A DNA stretch of 19,931 bases from an uncultured Eubacteriales bacterium (GCA_902488785.1 CABTXJ010000005.1:1-19931); one strand, 5' to 3'; shown: positions 1-7,856, counted from the first letter of the stretch. The notes: generated by a model from the sequence alone, not told the origin. Numbers and translations are program-made.

Positions 1-116
1 AACACTAAAAATAATAAGAGAAAATTAGGAAAAATAAAATAACTAGAAATAATTATTTTAATAATATATTATTATATATGATAATTTTAACAACAATTAT
101 ATAGGAAGGAATAAAA

Positions 117-1412
117 ATGTTATCTAAAATGAAATTATGGTTTATTAACCAAAAGAACTTACTTAAAATGTTTAGATTTGTGATATTAACAATAATACTA
201 CTTTTAATTACATGGGGGTTAGATCATAGGTATACCTGGATAAAAGCATATATACCTAAACAATTATTGTTAACATCAGAGGTATCTATTAATTTCTTAT
301 CTAATATATCTGGTGTATTTTTAACAATTAGTATATTTTGTTTTACTACAATAGTTACAGTATTAAACAAGTATAGTAGCACTGTATCACCTAGAATGCT
401 ACAAAATTTTATAGACAAAACAGGAGTTTTAAGCCTTTATGGTATATTTGTAAGTGGATTCTTTTATTCAATAATTAGTATATTATTGCTTCAGGATTTT
501 GCAGACGGGCAATATGTTGTTGCAGGAAGTTTTGGAATAGTATATTCAATAATTACAATGATAGGCTTTATAATATTTTCAAAACAAGTTTTAGAAAATA
601 TTAAAATATCTAATATAATTGAGGGGCTAAATAGTGATTGTGAAAAACTTGTAGAAAAAGAAGTAGAACTTAGAAAAAAAGCAAAAAGGTATGATGACAA
701 TATAGCAACTTTAGAAATACCATTGTTTGCAAAAGACACAGGATATCTTTTTAAAATACAATCTGATGATATTATTAAAGAGTTAAAGGGAATAAAATCT
801 GAGGTAATAATTACAAGAAGACTAGGAGAATATGTAACAGAAGGTGAAGAAGTTGGATTCTTAAAGATATTTGATTTATCAAAAATAGATAAAGAAAAAA
901 GAGAAAGCTTAGTAGATGAAATTAATAATTTAATTATAATTAATATATACAAGAATAGTAGGGAAGATTACCATAACCAAATAATGAACTTGACAGAAGT
1001 TGCAAATATGGCATTAAGCCCTGGAACTAATGATCCAAATACTGCAGTTATTTGTATTAATAAGATATCTACATTGCTTGGAAAATTAATGTCTACTGCA
1101 AATATGTTTGTAATACTAGAAGAAAATGATAATACTAAAATAGTATATAAAGGCTATTCAGTAGAAGATGAACTATATCTTGTATTTAGCCAAATAATGA
1201 AGTATTCTAATGGAGACCCAATGGTTACTAGAGCAATACTACAAGGTATATATATGATATATATGATGGCAGATAGGAATGCTAAACCAAGTATAAAAAA
1301 GTTTTTTGATTCTGCATATGAAATATTAATTTCTAATTTTGATCATGAAATGCATTTAAGTAAATTTGAAAAAATAAAGAACAATTTAGAAAAACATAGT
1401 ATGGTATATTAA
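117..1412 (+). CDS. DUF2254-type integral membrane protein
   Basis: This 431-residue protein has an N-terminal membrane domain with four hydrophobic segments (about residues 19-34, 64-84, 104-125 and 134-155), followed by a soluble C-terminal domain of about 270 residues. The stretch ALSPGTNDPNTA at about 299-310 matches the signature I associate with the DUF2254 family, whose members have the same membrane-then-soluble layout. The biochemical role of that family is not established, so no function is assigned. The ATG start at 117 is supported by an AGGAAGGA ribosome site at 103-110. The upstream 116 bp are nearly pure A/T and I cannot pick out a convincing promoter there. The gene ends just before the first of two duplicated terminators, so it is probably transcribed alone. 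Family assignment is from remembered motifs, not a search. Confidence 0.8.
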   Translation: MLSKMKLWFINQKNLLKMFRFVILTIILLLITWGLDHRYTWIKAYIPKQLLLTSEVSINFLSNISGVFLTISIFCFTTIVTVLNKYSSTVSPRMLQNFIDKTGVLSLYGIFVSGFFYSIISILLLQDFADGQYVVAGSFGIVYSIITMIGFIIFSKQVLENIKISNIIEGLNSDCEKLVEKEVELRKKAKRYDDNIATLEIPLFAKDTGYLFKIQSDDIIKELKGIKSEVIITRRLGEYVTEGEEVGFLKIFDLSKIDKEKRESLVDEINNLIIINIYKNSREDYHNQIMNLTEVANMALSPGTNDPNTAVICINKISTLLGKLMSTANMFVILEENDNTKIVYKGYSVEDELYLVFSQIMKYSNGDPMVTRAILQGIYMIYMMADRNAKPSIKKFFDSAYEILISNFDHEMHLSKFEKIKNNLEKHSMVY

Positions 1413-1423
1413 ATTAAATATAA

Positions 1424-1472
1424 TATAATATTTTAAAATAGAAGAGGTTAGATGTATATCTAATCTTTTTTT
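1424..1472 (+). repeat. 49-bp direct repeat containing a terminator, copy 1
   Basis: This segment is identical at 46 of 49 positions to 2991-3039. The first 17 bases (TATAATATTTTAAAATA) are identical, and the hairpin core GGTTAGATGTATATCTAA is identical. Weaker similarity continues on both sides, including the ATTAAATATAA before it and the TAATTTTTT after it. It lies between the DUF2254 gene and the AbiE cassette. Confidence 0.9.
1443..1472 (+). terminator. Rho-independent terminator of the DUF2254 gene
   Basis: An 11-bp stem (AGAGGTTAGAT at 1443-1453 with ATCTAATCTTT at 1458-1468, including two G-U pairs) closes a GTAT loop and runs into a T7 tract (1466-1472). It starts 30 bp after the stop codon of the membrane protein gene. 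Confidence 0.8.
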
Positions 1473-1492
1473 AAAATTTCTAATTTTTTACC

Positions 1493-1521
1493 TTTACAAA
1501 TGTGCTTTAATATTATATAAT
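1493..1521 (+). promoter_or_regulatory. Sigma-A type promoter of the AbiE cassette
   Basis: A -35 box TTTACA (1493-1498, 5 of 6 consensus) is followed by a 17-bp spacer and a perfect -10 box TATAAT (1516-1521). Transcription would start near 1528, about 20 nt ahead of the antitoxin ATG. The promoter lies inside the pair of duplicated terminators, so the cassette carries its own transcription start. Confidence 0.8.
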
Positions 1522-1547
1522 TAAAGCGAAGATGTAGGAGGAGTGAA

Positions 1548-2135
1548 ATGGATAAACTTGAAGAATATATTAAAGAAAAATATGTAATAACAAACAAAGA
1601 AATAGAAAAATTAGGATATGGTAGGCAATCATTAGCAGAACTTACAAAGAAAAACAAGATAGAAAGATTAAGACCAGGTGTTTATCAAGTAAAAGGAGAA
1701 GTAGTTGATGATTTTGCATTTATATCTTCTAATAGTAACCGGATAGTTTTTTCATATAATACTGCATTATATCTATATAATTTATCAGATAGAACACCAA
1801 ATACATTTCATATCTCTGTACCACAAGGATATAATGCAAGTCATATAAAAAGAAGAAATAAAAATATAGTTGTACACTATATAAAAAAGGAGTGGCATGA
1901 AATAGGTAAAACAGAAATTAAATCACCACAAGGTAATTCAATTCCGGTATATGATTTAGAAAGAACTATTTGTGACATAATAATAGATAGAGAAAAAATT
2001 GATAAGCAAATATTTTCAGATGCTATAACTAGATATTTTAAACTTAAAAATAATAACTTGAGGAGATTAATACAATATAGCAGAATATTTAAAATAGAAG
2101 AAGAAGTAAGAAGATATATGGAGGTTTTAACATAG
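1548..2135 (+). CDS. AbiEi-like antitoxin, type IV toxin-antitoxin
   Basis: This 195-residue protein resembles the AbiEi antitoxin family, which represses its own promoter through an N-terminal winged helix and counteracts the AbiEii toxin without stably binding it. Residues 1-50 look like the winged helix: a helix pair with YGRQSLAELTKKNKIERLRPGVYQV, including the LRPGVY turn typical of this domain. The middle holds the pattern FSYNTALYLYNLSDRTPNTFHISVP and then VYDLERTICDII, both usual for AbiEi-type proteins. The ATG at 1548 follows a strong AGGAGGAG ribosome site at 1536-1543. The nucleotidyltransferase gene begins 1 nt after the stop. Known AbiEi proteins bind inverted repeats at their promoter; I see no clear repeat at 1493-1547. 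Family assignment is secure from motifs plus the neighbour. Confidence 0.88.
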   Translation: MDKLEEYIKEKYVITNKEIEKLGYGRQSLAELTKKNKIERLRPGVYQVKGEVVDDFAFISSNSNRIVFSYNTALYLYNLSDRTPNTFHISVPQGYNASHIKRRNKNIVVHYIKKEWHEIGKTEIKSPQGNSIPVYDLERTICDIIIDREKIDKQIFSDAITRYFKLKNNNLRRLIQYSRIFKIEEEVRRYMEVLT

Positions 2136-2136
2136 G

Positions 2137-2979
2137 TTGATTAATATTGAAAGCATAAAAGGAAAAATAAGGAATATATCTAAAGATAAAAATTTAAGTT
2201 CACAAGAAGTTTTACAAATGTATTTTTTTGAAAGATTTTTAAAAAGATTATCTATATCAAAATATAAAAATAATTTTGTAATAAAGGGCGGTTTCCTTAT
2301 TTCTTCTATAATAGGTATAGAAAATAGGACTACTATGGATATTGATACAACAGTTAAAGGCATACCTCTTAGAAAAGAGGGTATTAAAGAAATAGTAGAA
2401 GAAATTATAAATATTGAGGTTAATGATGGAATTAAATTTAAATTGAAAGGAATTCACTACATAAAGGAAGATGATGAATATGAGAATTTCAGAGTATCCA
2501 TAGTTGCAGAGATAGGTAAGATAAAAAATCCAATGAAAATTGATATAACAACAGGAGATATAATAACTCCAAGAGAAATTGAATATTCATATAAAAGTAT
2601 ATTTAATAAGGAAAATATAAAAGTTATGGCTTACACATTAGAAACGGTGATTGCTGAAAAGTATGAAAGCATTATTAAAAGAAATATAACTACAACTAGA
2701 ATGAGAGATTTCTATGATTTATATATTTTATATAATTTAAAAAATAAAGAAATAGATTATAAAATATTAAAAGAAGCTATAACAAAAACTTCAATTAGAA
2801 GAGAGAGCTTAGAGATTATTAAAAATTACAGAGAAATTCTAGAGGATATAAAAAAAGATCCATATTTATTGGATTTATGGAATAGTTATAGAAAAGAAAA
2901 TAAATATATAGGAAATTTAGAATTTGATGATGTTATAAAATCTATAAGTGATATTTCAGAAAAAATTAATGAAATATAA
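2137..2979 (+). CDS. AbiEii/AbiGii-family nucleotidyltransferase toxin
   Basis: This 280-residue protein is the likely toxin partner. It shows the nucleotidyltransferase core of the AbiEii family: FVIKGGF near residues 47-53, the metal-binding pair MDID with Asp68 and Asp70, then ETVIAEKYESI at 169-179 and RMRDFYDLY at 188-196, the usual positions of the later conserved motifs. Known family members transfer nucleotides to RNA (tRNA for the Mycobacterium homologue MenT) and stop growth. The start is a TTG at 2137, one base after the antitoxin stop. A GGAGG at 2120-2124 inside the antitoxin gene lies 12 nt upstream, so translation is probably coupled. The next in-frame ATG (residue 28) has no comparable site and would delete conserved sequence. 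Catalytic residues look intact, so an active toxin is expected. Confidence 0.88.
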   Translation: MINIESIKGKIRNISKDKNLSSQEVLQMYFFERFLKRLSISKYKNNFVIKGGFLISSIIGIENRTTMDIDTTVKGIPLRKEGIKEIVEEIINIEVNDGIKFKLKGIHYIKEDDEYENFRVSIVAEIGKIKNPMKIDITTGDIITPREIEYSYKSIFNKENIKVMAYTLETVIAEKYESIIKRNITTTRMRDFYDLYILYNLKNKEIDYKILKEAITKTSIRRESLEIIKNYREILEDIKKDPYLLDLWNSYRKENKYIGNLEFDDVIKSISDISEKINEI

Positions 2980-2990
2980 TGTTTATTAAA

Positions 2991-3039
2991 TATAATATTT
3001 TAAAATAGAATAGGTTAGATGTATATCTAACCTATTTTT
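2991..3039 (+). repeat. 49-bp direct repeat containing a terminator, copy 2
   Basis: This is the second copy of 1424-1472, differing at three positions. Two of the changes restore Watson-Crick pairs in the hairpin stem, so this copy folds perfectly. It begins 11 bp after the toxin stop codon, so the AbiE pair sits between the two copies. Confidence 0.9.
3009..3039 (+). terminator. Rho-independent terminator of the AbiE cassette
   Basis: A perfect 12-bp stem (AATAGGTTAGAT at 3009-3020, ATCTAACCTATT at 3025-3036) with a GTAT loop runs into a T5 tract. The stem is almost self-complementary and could also work weakly on the other strand. Confidence 0.85.
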
Positions 3040-3092
3040 ATATTTAATTTTTTGTATATAAAATGTAATAAATAAATATATATAATTATTCT

Positions 3093-3121
3093 TTCATATA
3101 GGCATAAATAAGGTATATAAT
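3093..3121 (+). promoter_or_regulatory. Possible promoter for the M23 peptidase gene
   Basis: TTCATA (3093-3098, 4 of 6) stands 17 bp from a perfect TATAAT (3116-3121). It would give a leader of about 130 nt. The remainder of the 220-bp gap (3040-3259) is featureless A/T sequence. In such AT-rich DNA a TATAAT at good spacing can arise by chance, so this is tentative. Confidence 0.4.
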
Positions 3122-3259
3122 TATATATAAATAATAAATTTAATGTATTAATAAATAATATAAATTAGTTTAAGATAATATATTAAATGTTGTTTAAAAG
3201 TATAAAATATAAAAATTCTTTTTTGTATATGTTAAAATAATTATGCGTAAGGAAAAAAG

Positions 3260-4252
3260 ATGTTTAAAATTAGAATTAAAAAGAAAACAAAAAAAGCTTT
3301 TAAAATTATTATTTTAGTAATACTAACAATAATACTATTACTTGGAATACTCGCTTTAATATTTAAACCAACATATGAGGTTACATATAAAGGAAAGTTT
3401 GTAGGATATACTAAAAGCTTAAGAAAAATAGATGAAGAGATAGAAAAAGAATTAAAAAAAGGTGGAGAAGGAATTACATATTATGATTTGGAAGAACCTA
3501 TAGGATATACACTAACATTTATGAAAAAGGGGACAAAATTAAATGATAATATGATAGATTTAATTAAAGAAAGTGCATTACCAGTATATAGGTATTATGT
3601 AGTTACATTAAATGGTGAAGAAAGAGGATACTTTAAAAAATATAGCCAAGCAGAAGAATTAATAGAGATATTAAAACAAAATGAAAGTGCAAATGTTGAA
3701 GACTTAGACATAACCATCAGTTATAAGAGGAAAGAAGAAGAATATTCTGATATGCAAAAGCTAGCAGATGAGATGTATGAAAAAAAGAAAGAAATAAAAA
3801 GATCTTCTAAACAGTCAACTGGAATTTCATATAAGGGAATATCATATAAAAGAGAACAAATGCCATTAGAAATTTCACCACCAATTACAGGACCAATTAC
3901 TTCAACATTTCAACCAAATAGAACAGTTTTTGGAAGAACTAGTCCACATTCAGGTATAGATATTGGTAGAAGTATAGGAACACCAGTAAAAGCTGCACAA
4001 TCAGGATTTGTTGTAGTATCAGGATTTCATGGAGCATATGGTAATTTTATATGTATAGACCATACGAGTGAAATGGTAACAGGATATGGGCATTTAAGTA
4101 AAAGACTTGTAAAAATTGGAGATTATGTAGAAAAAGGACAAGTAATAGGACTTGTAGGTAGTACTGGTAGAAGTACAGGGCCACATTTGCATTTTGAAGT
4201 TAGATTAAATGGAATAGCATATAATCCTAAATACTATGTTTCATTTAATTAA
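3260..4252 (+). CDS. Membrane-anchored M23 family metallopeptidase
   Basis: This 330-residue protein is a probable cell-wall endopeptidase. Residues 1-15 are strongly basic and residues 16-35 form one transmembrane segment, placing the rest outside the membrane. Residues 40-200 are a lysine-rich extracytoplasmic region of no recognised fold. The C-terminal 125 residues are a complete M23/LytM domain: His230 and Asp234 in the HSGIDIG motif, His278 in GYGHLS, and His309 and His311 in HLHFE. By family knowledge His230, Asp234 and His311 bind zinc and the other histidines assist catalysis, so an active enzyme cleaving peptidoglycan cross-bridges is expected. The ATG follows AAGGA at 3249-3253. 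The gene stands alone, 62 bp before the Por operon with no terminator between, so read-through into por is possible. The substrate bond cannot be read from the sequence. Confidence 0.9.
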   Translation: MFKIRIKKKTKKAFKIIILVILTIILLLGILALIFKPTYEVTYKGKFVGYTKSLRKIDEEIEKELKKGGEGITYYDLEEPIGYTLTFMKKGTKLNDNMIDLIKESALPVYRYYVVTLNGEERGYFKKYSQAEELIEILKQNESANVEDLDITISYKRKEEEYSDMQKLADEMYEKKKEIKRSSKQSTGISYKGISYKREQMPLEISPPITGPITSTFQPNRTVFGRTSPHSGIDIGRSIGTPVKAAQSGFVVVSGFHGAYGNFICIDHTSEMVTGYGHLSKRLVKIGDYVEKGQVIGLVGSTGRSTGPHLHFEVRLNGIAYNPKYYVSFN

Positions 4253-4315
4253 AATAATAAATAACAAATAAATAATAAATAATATATAGCAAATATAATT
4301 ATGAAAGGATAAAAA

Positions 4316-4900
4316 ATGATAGAAATAAGATGGCATGGAAGAGGAGGACAAGGAACAAAAACTGCTTCACTTCTTCTTGCAGATATAATATTTAACAGGA
4401 ATAAGTATGTACAAGGATTTCCAGAATATGGACCAGAAAGAAAAGGGGCCCCAATTACCGCATATAATAGGATTGATGATAAGAAAATAATGATACATAA
4501 CAATATATATAATCCAGATATGGTAATTATAGTAGACCCTACACAGATATCTAAAAAAGTATTATATGGATTAAAAGAAGGTGGAATTGTAATTACAAAT
4601 AGTGCAAAAGAAGATGAAGAAATTAGAAAAGAATTAGAACTTTCAAATGATGTTAAATTATATAATATTAATGCATCAGAAATATCATTTCAAAATTTAG
4701 GAGCAGTATATCCAAATATACCAATCCTTACTGCAACTCTTATGGTTTTAAATATTTTTGATGAACAAGAAATTAAAAAATATATGGAAATGGGAATTAA
4801 TAAAAAATTTGAAACAAAAGCTACAGTAATACCAGGAAATATTGCTTGTATGAATAACACAATAGAAATTATGAAAGAAAAATATATAGGAGGTAATTAA
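4316..4900 (+). CDS. porC: Pyruvate-type ferredoxin oxidoreductase, gamma subunit
   Basis: This 194-residue protein is the gamma subunit of a four-subunit 2-oxoacid:ferredoxin oxidoreductase. The N-terminal IRWHGRGGQGTKTAS (residues 4-18) is the hallmark of the family, followed by FPEYGPERKGAP at 39-50. The subunit contributes the domain that contacts coenzyme A in related structures. The length is normal for a stand-alone gamma chain. The ATG at 4316 has a GAAAGGA site at 4302-4308. It is the first gene of a coupled set in the order gamma-delta-alpha-beta, typical of the split pyruvate and 2-ketoisovalerate enzymes. Pyruvate is the more likely substrate because of the alpha subunit sequence, but a branched-chain or other 2-oxoacid is possible. 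Confidence 0.87.
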   Translation: MIEIRWHGRGGQGTKTASLLLADIIFNRNKYVQGFPEYGPERKGAPITAYNRIDDKKIMIHNNIYNPDMVIIVDPTQISKKVLYGLKEGGIVITNSAKEDEEIRKELELSNDVKLYNINASEISFQNLGAVYPNIPILTATLMVLNIFDEQEIKKYMEMGINKKFETKATVIPGNIACMNNTIEIMKEKYIGGN

Positions 4901-5196
4901 TGTTTAGAATAACAAATAATTCAAATTATGAAGATATGCCAATTGGAGGAGATATATTACTTCCAGGAAATAGTAGGGAATATAAAACAGGTAATTGGAG
5001 AACTAAAAAACCTGTATGGATAGAGGAAAAATGTATACAATGTGGACTATGTTGGCCAACATGTCCAGATGATGCAATACCACTAGACAAAGATGGAATC
5101 CAAAGAAAAGACTTTGATTATGACCATTGCAAAGGATGCGGAGTATGTGCAAAAGTATGTCCATTTAATGCTATAGAAATGAGAAAGGAGATATAA
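4900..5196 (+). CDS. porD: Pyruvate-type ferredoxin oxidoreductase, delta (ferredoxin) subunit
   Basis: This 98-residue protein carries two complete CxxCxxCxxxCP motifs, Cys45/48/51/55 and Cys77/80/83/87, each pair of halves building a [4Fe-4S] cluster. It forms the electron wire from the catalytic beta subunit to free ferredoxin. The N-terminal 40 residues, with MPIGGDILLPGNSREYKTGNWRTKKPVW, match the extension usual in delta chains of this enzyme class and separate it from ordinary bacterial ferredoxins. Its ATG overlaps the gamma stop by one base (TAATG) and has an AGGAGG at 4888-4893, so translation is coupled. Confidence 0.9.
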   Translation: MFRITNNSNYEDMPIGGDILLPGNSREYKTGNWRTKKPVWIEEKCIQCGLCWPTCPDDAIPLDKDGIQRKDFDYDHCKGCGVCAKVCPFNAIEMRKEI

Positions 5197-6380
5197 TGAA
5201 AACAAAATTAAGCGGTAATGAAGCGGTATCAAATGCGATGAGACAGATTAATCCAGATGTTGTAGCGGCATTTCCAATTACACCTTCTACAGAAATACCA
5301 GAATACTACTCTAAATTTGTGGCAGATGGTTTAGTAGATACAGAATTTGTAGCAGTAGAAAGTGAACATAGTGCAATGTCTGCATCAATTGGAGCATCAC
5401 TTTCAGGGGCAAGAGCAATGACTGCTACTTCATCTAATGGTCTTGCATATATGTGGGAAATGCTACATATTGCATCAGGACTAAGAGCACCAATAGTAAT
5501 GCAACTTGTAACTAGAGCAATATCTGCACCCCTTAATATACACAATGATCACTCTGATGCAATGGGTATGAGAGATACAGGGTGGATAATGCTATTTAGT
5601 GAAAATAATCAAGAAGCATATGATAATACACTAATTGCAACAAGACTTGCAGAACATGAAGATGTACTATTACCAGTTGCAGTATGCCAAGATGGTTTCA
5701 TTACATCACATGCAATTCAAAATATTGATATATTAGAAGATGAAGAAGTTAAAAAATTTGTTGGAGAATTTAATCCTAAAAGAACATTGCTAGATAGGGA
5801 AAATCCGATTACTATGGGAGCAACAGACCTTCAAGATTACCTATTTGAACATAGAAAACAACAAGAAGTTGCTATGAAAAAAGCAAAAGAAGTATTAAAA
5901 GAACTAGATGAAGAATACTACAACCTTACAGGAAGAAAAATGGAATATATTGAAAAATATATGATAGATGATGCAGAATATGCAATAGTAGTATTAGGAT
6001 CAACTGCAGGTACTGCAAAAGTTGTAGTAGACGAAATGAGAAAAGAAGGGAAAAAAGTGGGCTTGATAAAAATTAGGATGCTAAGACCATTTCCTGGATA
6101 TGAAATAGCAAAAGCATTAGAAAATTTAAAAGCAGTTGCAATATTAGATAAGGTAACAAGCTTTTCAACTGCAGGAGGGCCTATGTATACAGAAGTAACA
6201 TCTGCAATGAAAACAAATAGCTCAAATGTTATTGCAATTAACTATACATATGGTATTGGTGGAAGAGATGTTAAAAAAGAAGAAATAGCTAAAGTATATA
6301 ATGAACTAATAGCATTAGAAGGTGAAAAGAAGATACAAATATTTAGAGATTTAGGTTTAAGAACTGGAAAGGAGAATTAA
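5196..6380 (+). CDS. porA: Pyruvate-type ferredoxin oxidoreductase, alpha subunit
   Basis: This 394-residue chain holds the pyrimidine-side domain of the thiamine diphosphate enzyme and a transketolase C-terminal-like domain. Signatures include FPITPSTEIPEY (26-37), VESEHSAMSASIGAS with Glu57 (54-68), and VTRAISAPLNIHNDHSDAMGMRDTGW (105-130). The last of these is very close to the pyruvate enzyme consensus and includes the substrate-contacting arginine. The C-terminal part (about 258-370) holds AIVVLGSTAGTAK and IRMLRPFPG. The ATG overlaps the delta stop by one base and follows AAAGGAG. Together with the other three subunits it would interconvert pyruvate, CoA and oxidised ferredoxin with acetyl-CoA, CO2 and reduced ferredoxin in the cytoplasm. 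Substrate specificity is inferred. Confidence 0.88.
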   Translation: MKTKLSGNEAVSNAMRQINPDVVAAFPITPSTEIPEYYSKFVADGLVDTEFVAVESEHSAMSASIGASLSGARAMTATSSNGLAYMWEMLHIASGLRAPIVMQLVTRAISAPLNIHNDHSDAMGMRDTGWIMLFSENNQEAYDNTLIATRLAEHEDVLLPVAVCQDGFITSHAIQNIDILEDEEVKKFVGEFNPKRTLLDRENPITMGATDLQDYLFEHRKQQEVAMKKAKEVLKELDEEYYNLTGRKMEYIEKYMIDDAEYAIVVLGSTAGTAKVVVDEMRKEGKKVGLIKIRMLRPFPGYEIAKALENLKAVAILDKVTSFSTAGGPMYTEVTSAMKTNSSNVIAINYTYGIGGRDVKKEEIAKVYNELIALEGEKKIQIFRDLGLRTGKEN

Positions 6381-7340
6381 ATGTTTAAGATAAAAGATGT
6401 AATGACAGAAAGAAACTCAAGATATACATCAGGACACAGGATGTGTGCAGGATGTGGAGCACCAGTTGTAATTAGAATGATATTAAGAGCTATAAGACCT
6501 GAAGATCATGCAGTAATCGCAAATGCAACAGGATGTGTTGAAGTATCTACAACAATATATCCATATTCTTCATGGACAGATTCATACCTACATACAGCAT
6601 TTGCATCAACTGCTGCATCACTTTCAGGAGTGGAAGCTGCATACAATGCATTAAAGAGAAAGAATAAGATAAATGATGAAAATGGAAAGACAAAGTTCAT
6701 TGCATTTGGTGGTGATGGTGGTACATATGATATTGGTATCCAAAGCCTTTCTGCAGCAATGGAAAGAGGACATGATATGACATATGTTTGCTACGATAAT
6801 GGTGGATATATGAATACAGGAATACAAAGATCATCTGCAACACCAGAATTTGCATCAACTACTACAACACCTGCAGGTAAGATAAGTAATGGAAAGATAC
6901 AAAAAAGAAAAGATTTAACTAAAATTATGTCTGCACATAATCTACCATATATTGCACAAACAGCTGCATACAAGAATATGAAAGATATATATACAAAAGC
7001 TGAAAAGGCAATATACACAGAAGGCCCAACTTTTATGAATGTATTTTCACCATGCCCATTGGGATGGAAATATAATGAAGAAGAATTAATGGAAATTAAT
7101 GCGCTTGCAGTAGAAACATGCTATTGGCCACTATATGAAATAATTAATGGAAAATATATTATTTCATACAAACCTAAAAATAAAAAACCAATAGAAGAAT
7201 TTTTAAGACCACAAAAAAGATTTAAACACCTATTTAAAGAAGGAAATGAATGGATGATTGAAGAAATGCAAAAAGAAGTAGATAGAAGATGGGAAGAACT
7301 TTTAAAATTAGAAGAAATGACTAAAGATATTGAAATATAA
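6381..7340 (+). CDS. porB: Pyruvate-type ferredoxin oxidoreductase, beta subunit
   Basis: This 319-residue subunit carries the thiamine diphosphate site and the proximal [4Fe-4S] cluster. The thiamine/Mg motif is GGDGGTYDIG (110-119) closed by DNGGYMNTG (139-147). The four cluster cysteines can be placed as Cys22 and Cys25 (MCAGCGAP), Cys52 (ATGCVEV) and Cys225 (FSPCPLGW). The start codon follows the alpha stop directly, with GGAG inside the alpha gene end. It is the last gene of the operon and is followed by a strong symmetrical terminator. The split four-chain form is complete and no subunit shows damage. Confidence 0.9.
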   Translation: MFKIKDVMTERNSRYTSGHRMCAGCGAPVVIRMILRAIRPEDHAVIANATGCVEVSTTIYPYSSWTDSYLHTAFASTAASLSGVEAAYNALKRKNKINDENGKTKFIAFGGDGGTYDIGIQSLSAAMERGHDMTYVCYDNGGYMNTGIQRSSATPEFASTTTTPAGKISNGKIQKRKDLTKIMSAHNLPYIAQTAAYKNMKDIYTKAEKAIYTEGPTFMNVFSPCPLGWKYNEEELMEINALAVETCYWPLYEIINGKYIISYKPKNKKPIEEFLRPQKRFKHLFKEGNEWMIEEMQKEVDRRWEELLKLEEMTKDIEI

Positions 7341-7390
7341 TTTAGGAAATGATAAAAGAAAATTCTAAAAATAATAATAATATTAATAAT

Positions 7391-7414
7391 AAAAAAGCAC
7401 CATATGGTGCTTTT
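7391..7414. terminator. Bidirectional terminator between porB and the minus-strand gene
   Basis: AAAAGCACC and GGTGCTTTT (7393-7414, with central ATAT) form a perfectly self-complementary palindrome flanked by A and T runs. It can end transcription from porB on the + strand and from the convergent small membrane protein gene on the minus strand. Confidence 0.88.
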
Positions 7415-7445
7415 AAATATGCTAAATTAAATTAATATATTCTAA

Positions 7446-7793
7446 TTATTTAGTAATTTTGTCAGTTAATTTTTGATTTTTAGCTCCTAGATAAGAACCA
7501 GCAGCTGCTGCAATTAATGTGATTATTAATGTTAAAATTATCCAGAATCCAAGACGCATAATTAGTAATATTAGTGTTGCAACTATTGTGTGAACAACTG
7601 GTAATATTACACCAAAATCTTCTGATTTTGAATATACATATGAGTCAGCAAATGCTACAGCTGGGAATACTAAAAATCCCATAAAGAATCTAGCTGCACC
7701 TTGACTTCCTGCTAATGCTGCAAGTAGTATAAATACTAATGCAGTAATTCCAGCATGAATAAGTATTTTGTTTGTTCTTGTATTTTTTTCCAT
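7446..7793 (-). CDS. Small multispanning membrane protein of unknown function
   Basis: This 115-residue protein is the only minus-strand gene seen. It has a basic N terminus (MEKNTRTNK) and at least three, perhaps four, hydrophobic stretches: about residues 11-28, 32-50, 60-78 and 82-104. I do not recognise the family, and no catalytic or binding motif is visible. The start is supported by a G-rich ribosome site (AGGGGGGA on the minus strand, just before the ATG) and a well-spaced promoter. Its codon use is less purine-biased than its neighbours, as expected for hydrophobic residues. It converges on porB and shares its terminator. That it is a real gene is well supported; its function is not. 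Confidence 0.75.
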   Translation of the reverse strand: MEKNTRTNKILIHAGITALVFILLAALAGSQGAARFFMGFLVFPAVAFADSYVYSKSEDFGVILPVVHTIVATLILLIMRLGFWIILTLIITLIAAAAGSYLGAKNQKLTDKITK

Positions 7794-7827
7794 AAAATCC
7801 CCCCTATTTTTAAAATATATTAACTAA

Positions 7828-7856
7828 ATTATACATATATACAGCAAAAAAAGCAA
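7828..7856 (-). promoter_or_regulatory. Promoter of the minus-strand membrane protein gene
   Basis: Read on the minus strand, TTGCTT (7851-7856) lies 17 bp ahead of a perfect TATAAT (7828-7833). The -10 box is 34 bp upstream of the start codon. Confidence 0.6.

Noticed and set aside
59..74. Perfect 16-bp palindrome TAATAATATATTATTA upstream of the DUF2254 gene
   Set aside because: It is made only of A and T in near-alternating units and is expected by chance in such sequence; nothing links it to a promoter box.
1424..3039. Reading the two 49-bp repeats as target-site duplications of a transposon
   Set aside because: They are far too long for ordinary target duplications, have three differences, contain functional terminators, and enclose no transposase or terminal inverted repeats.
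3040..3259. Possible small gene or RNA in the gap before the M23 peptidase
   Set aside because: The region is almost pure A/T, with no ribosome site followed by a plausible frame and no stable GC-containing structure beyond the terminator.
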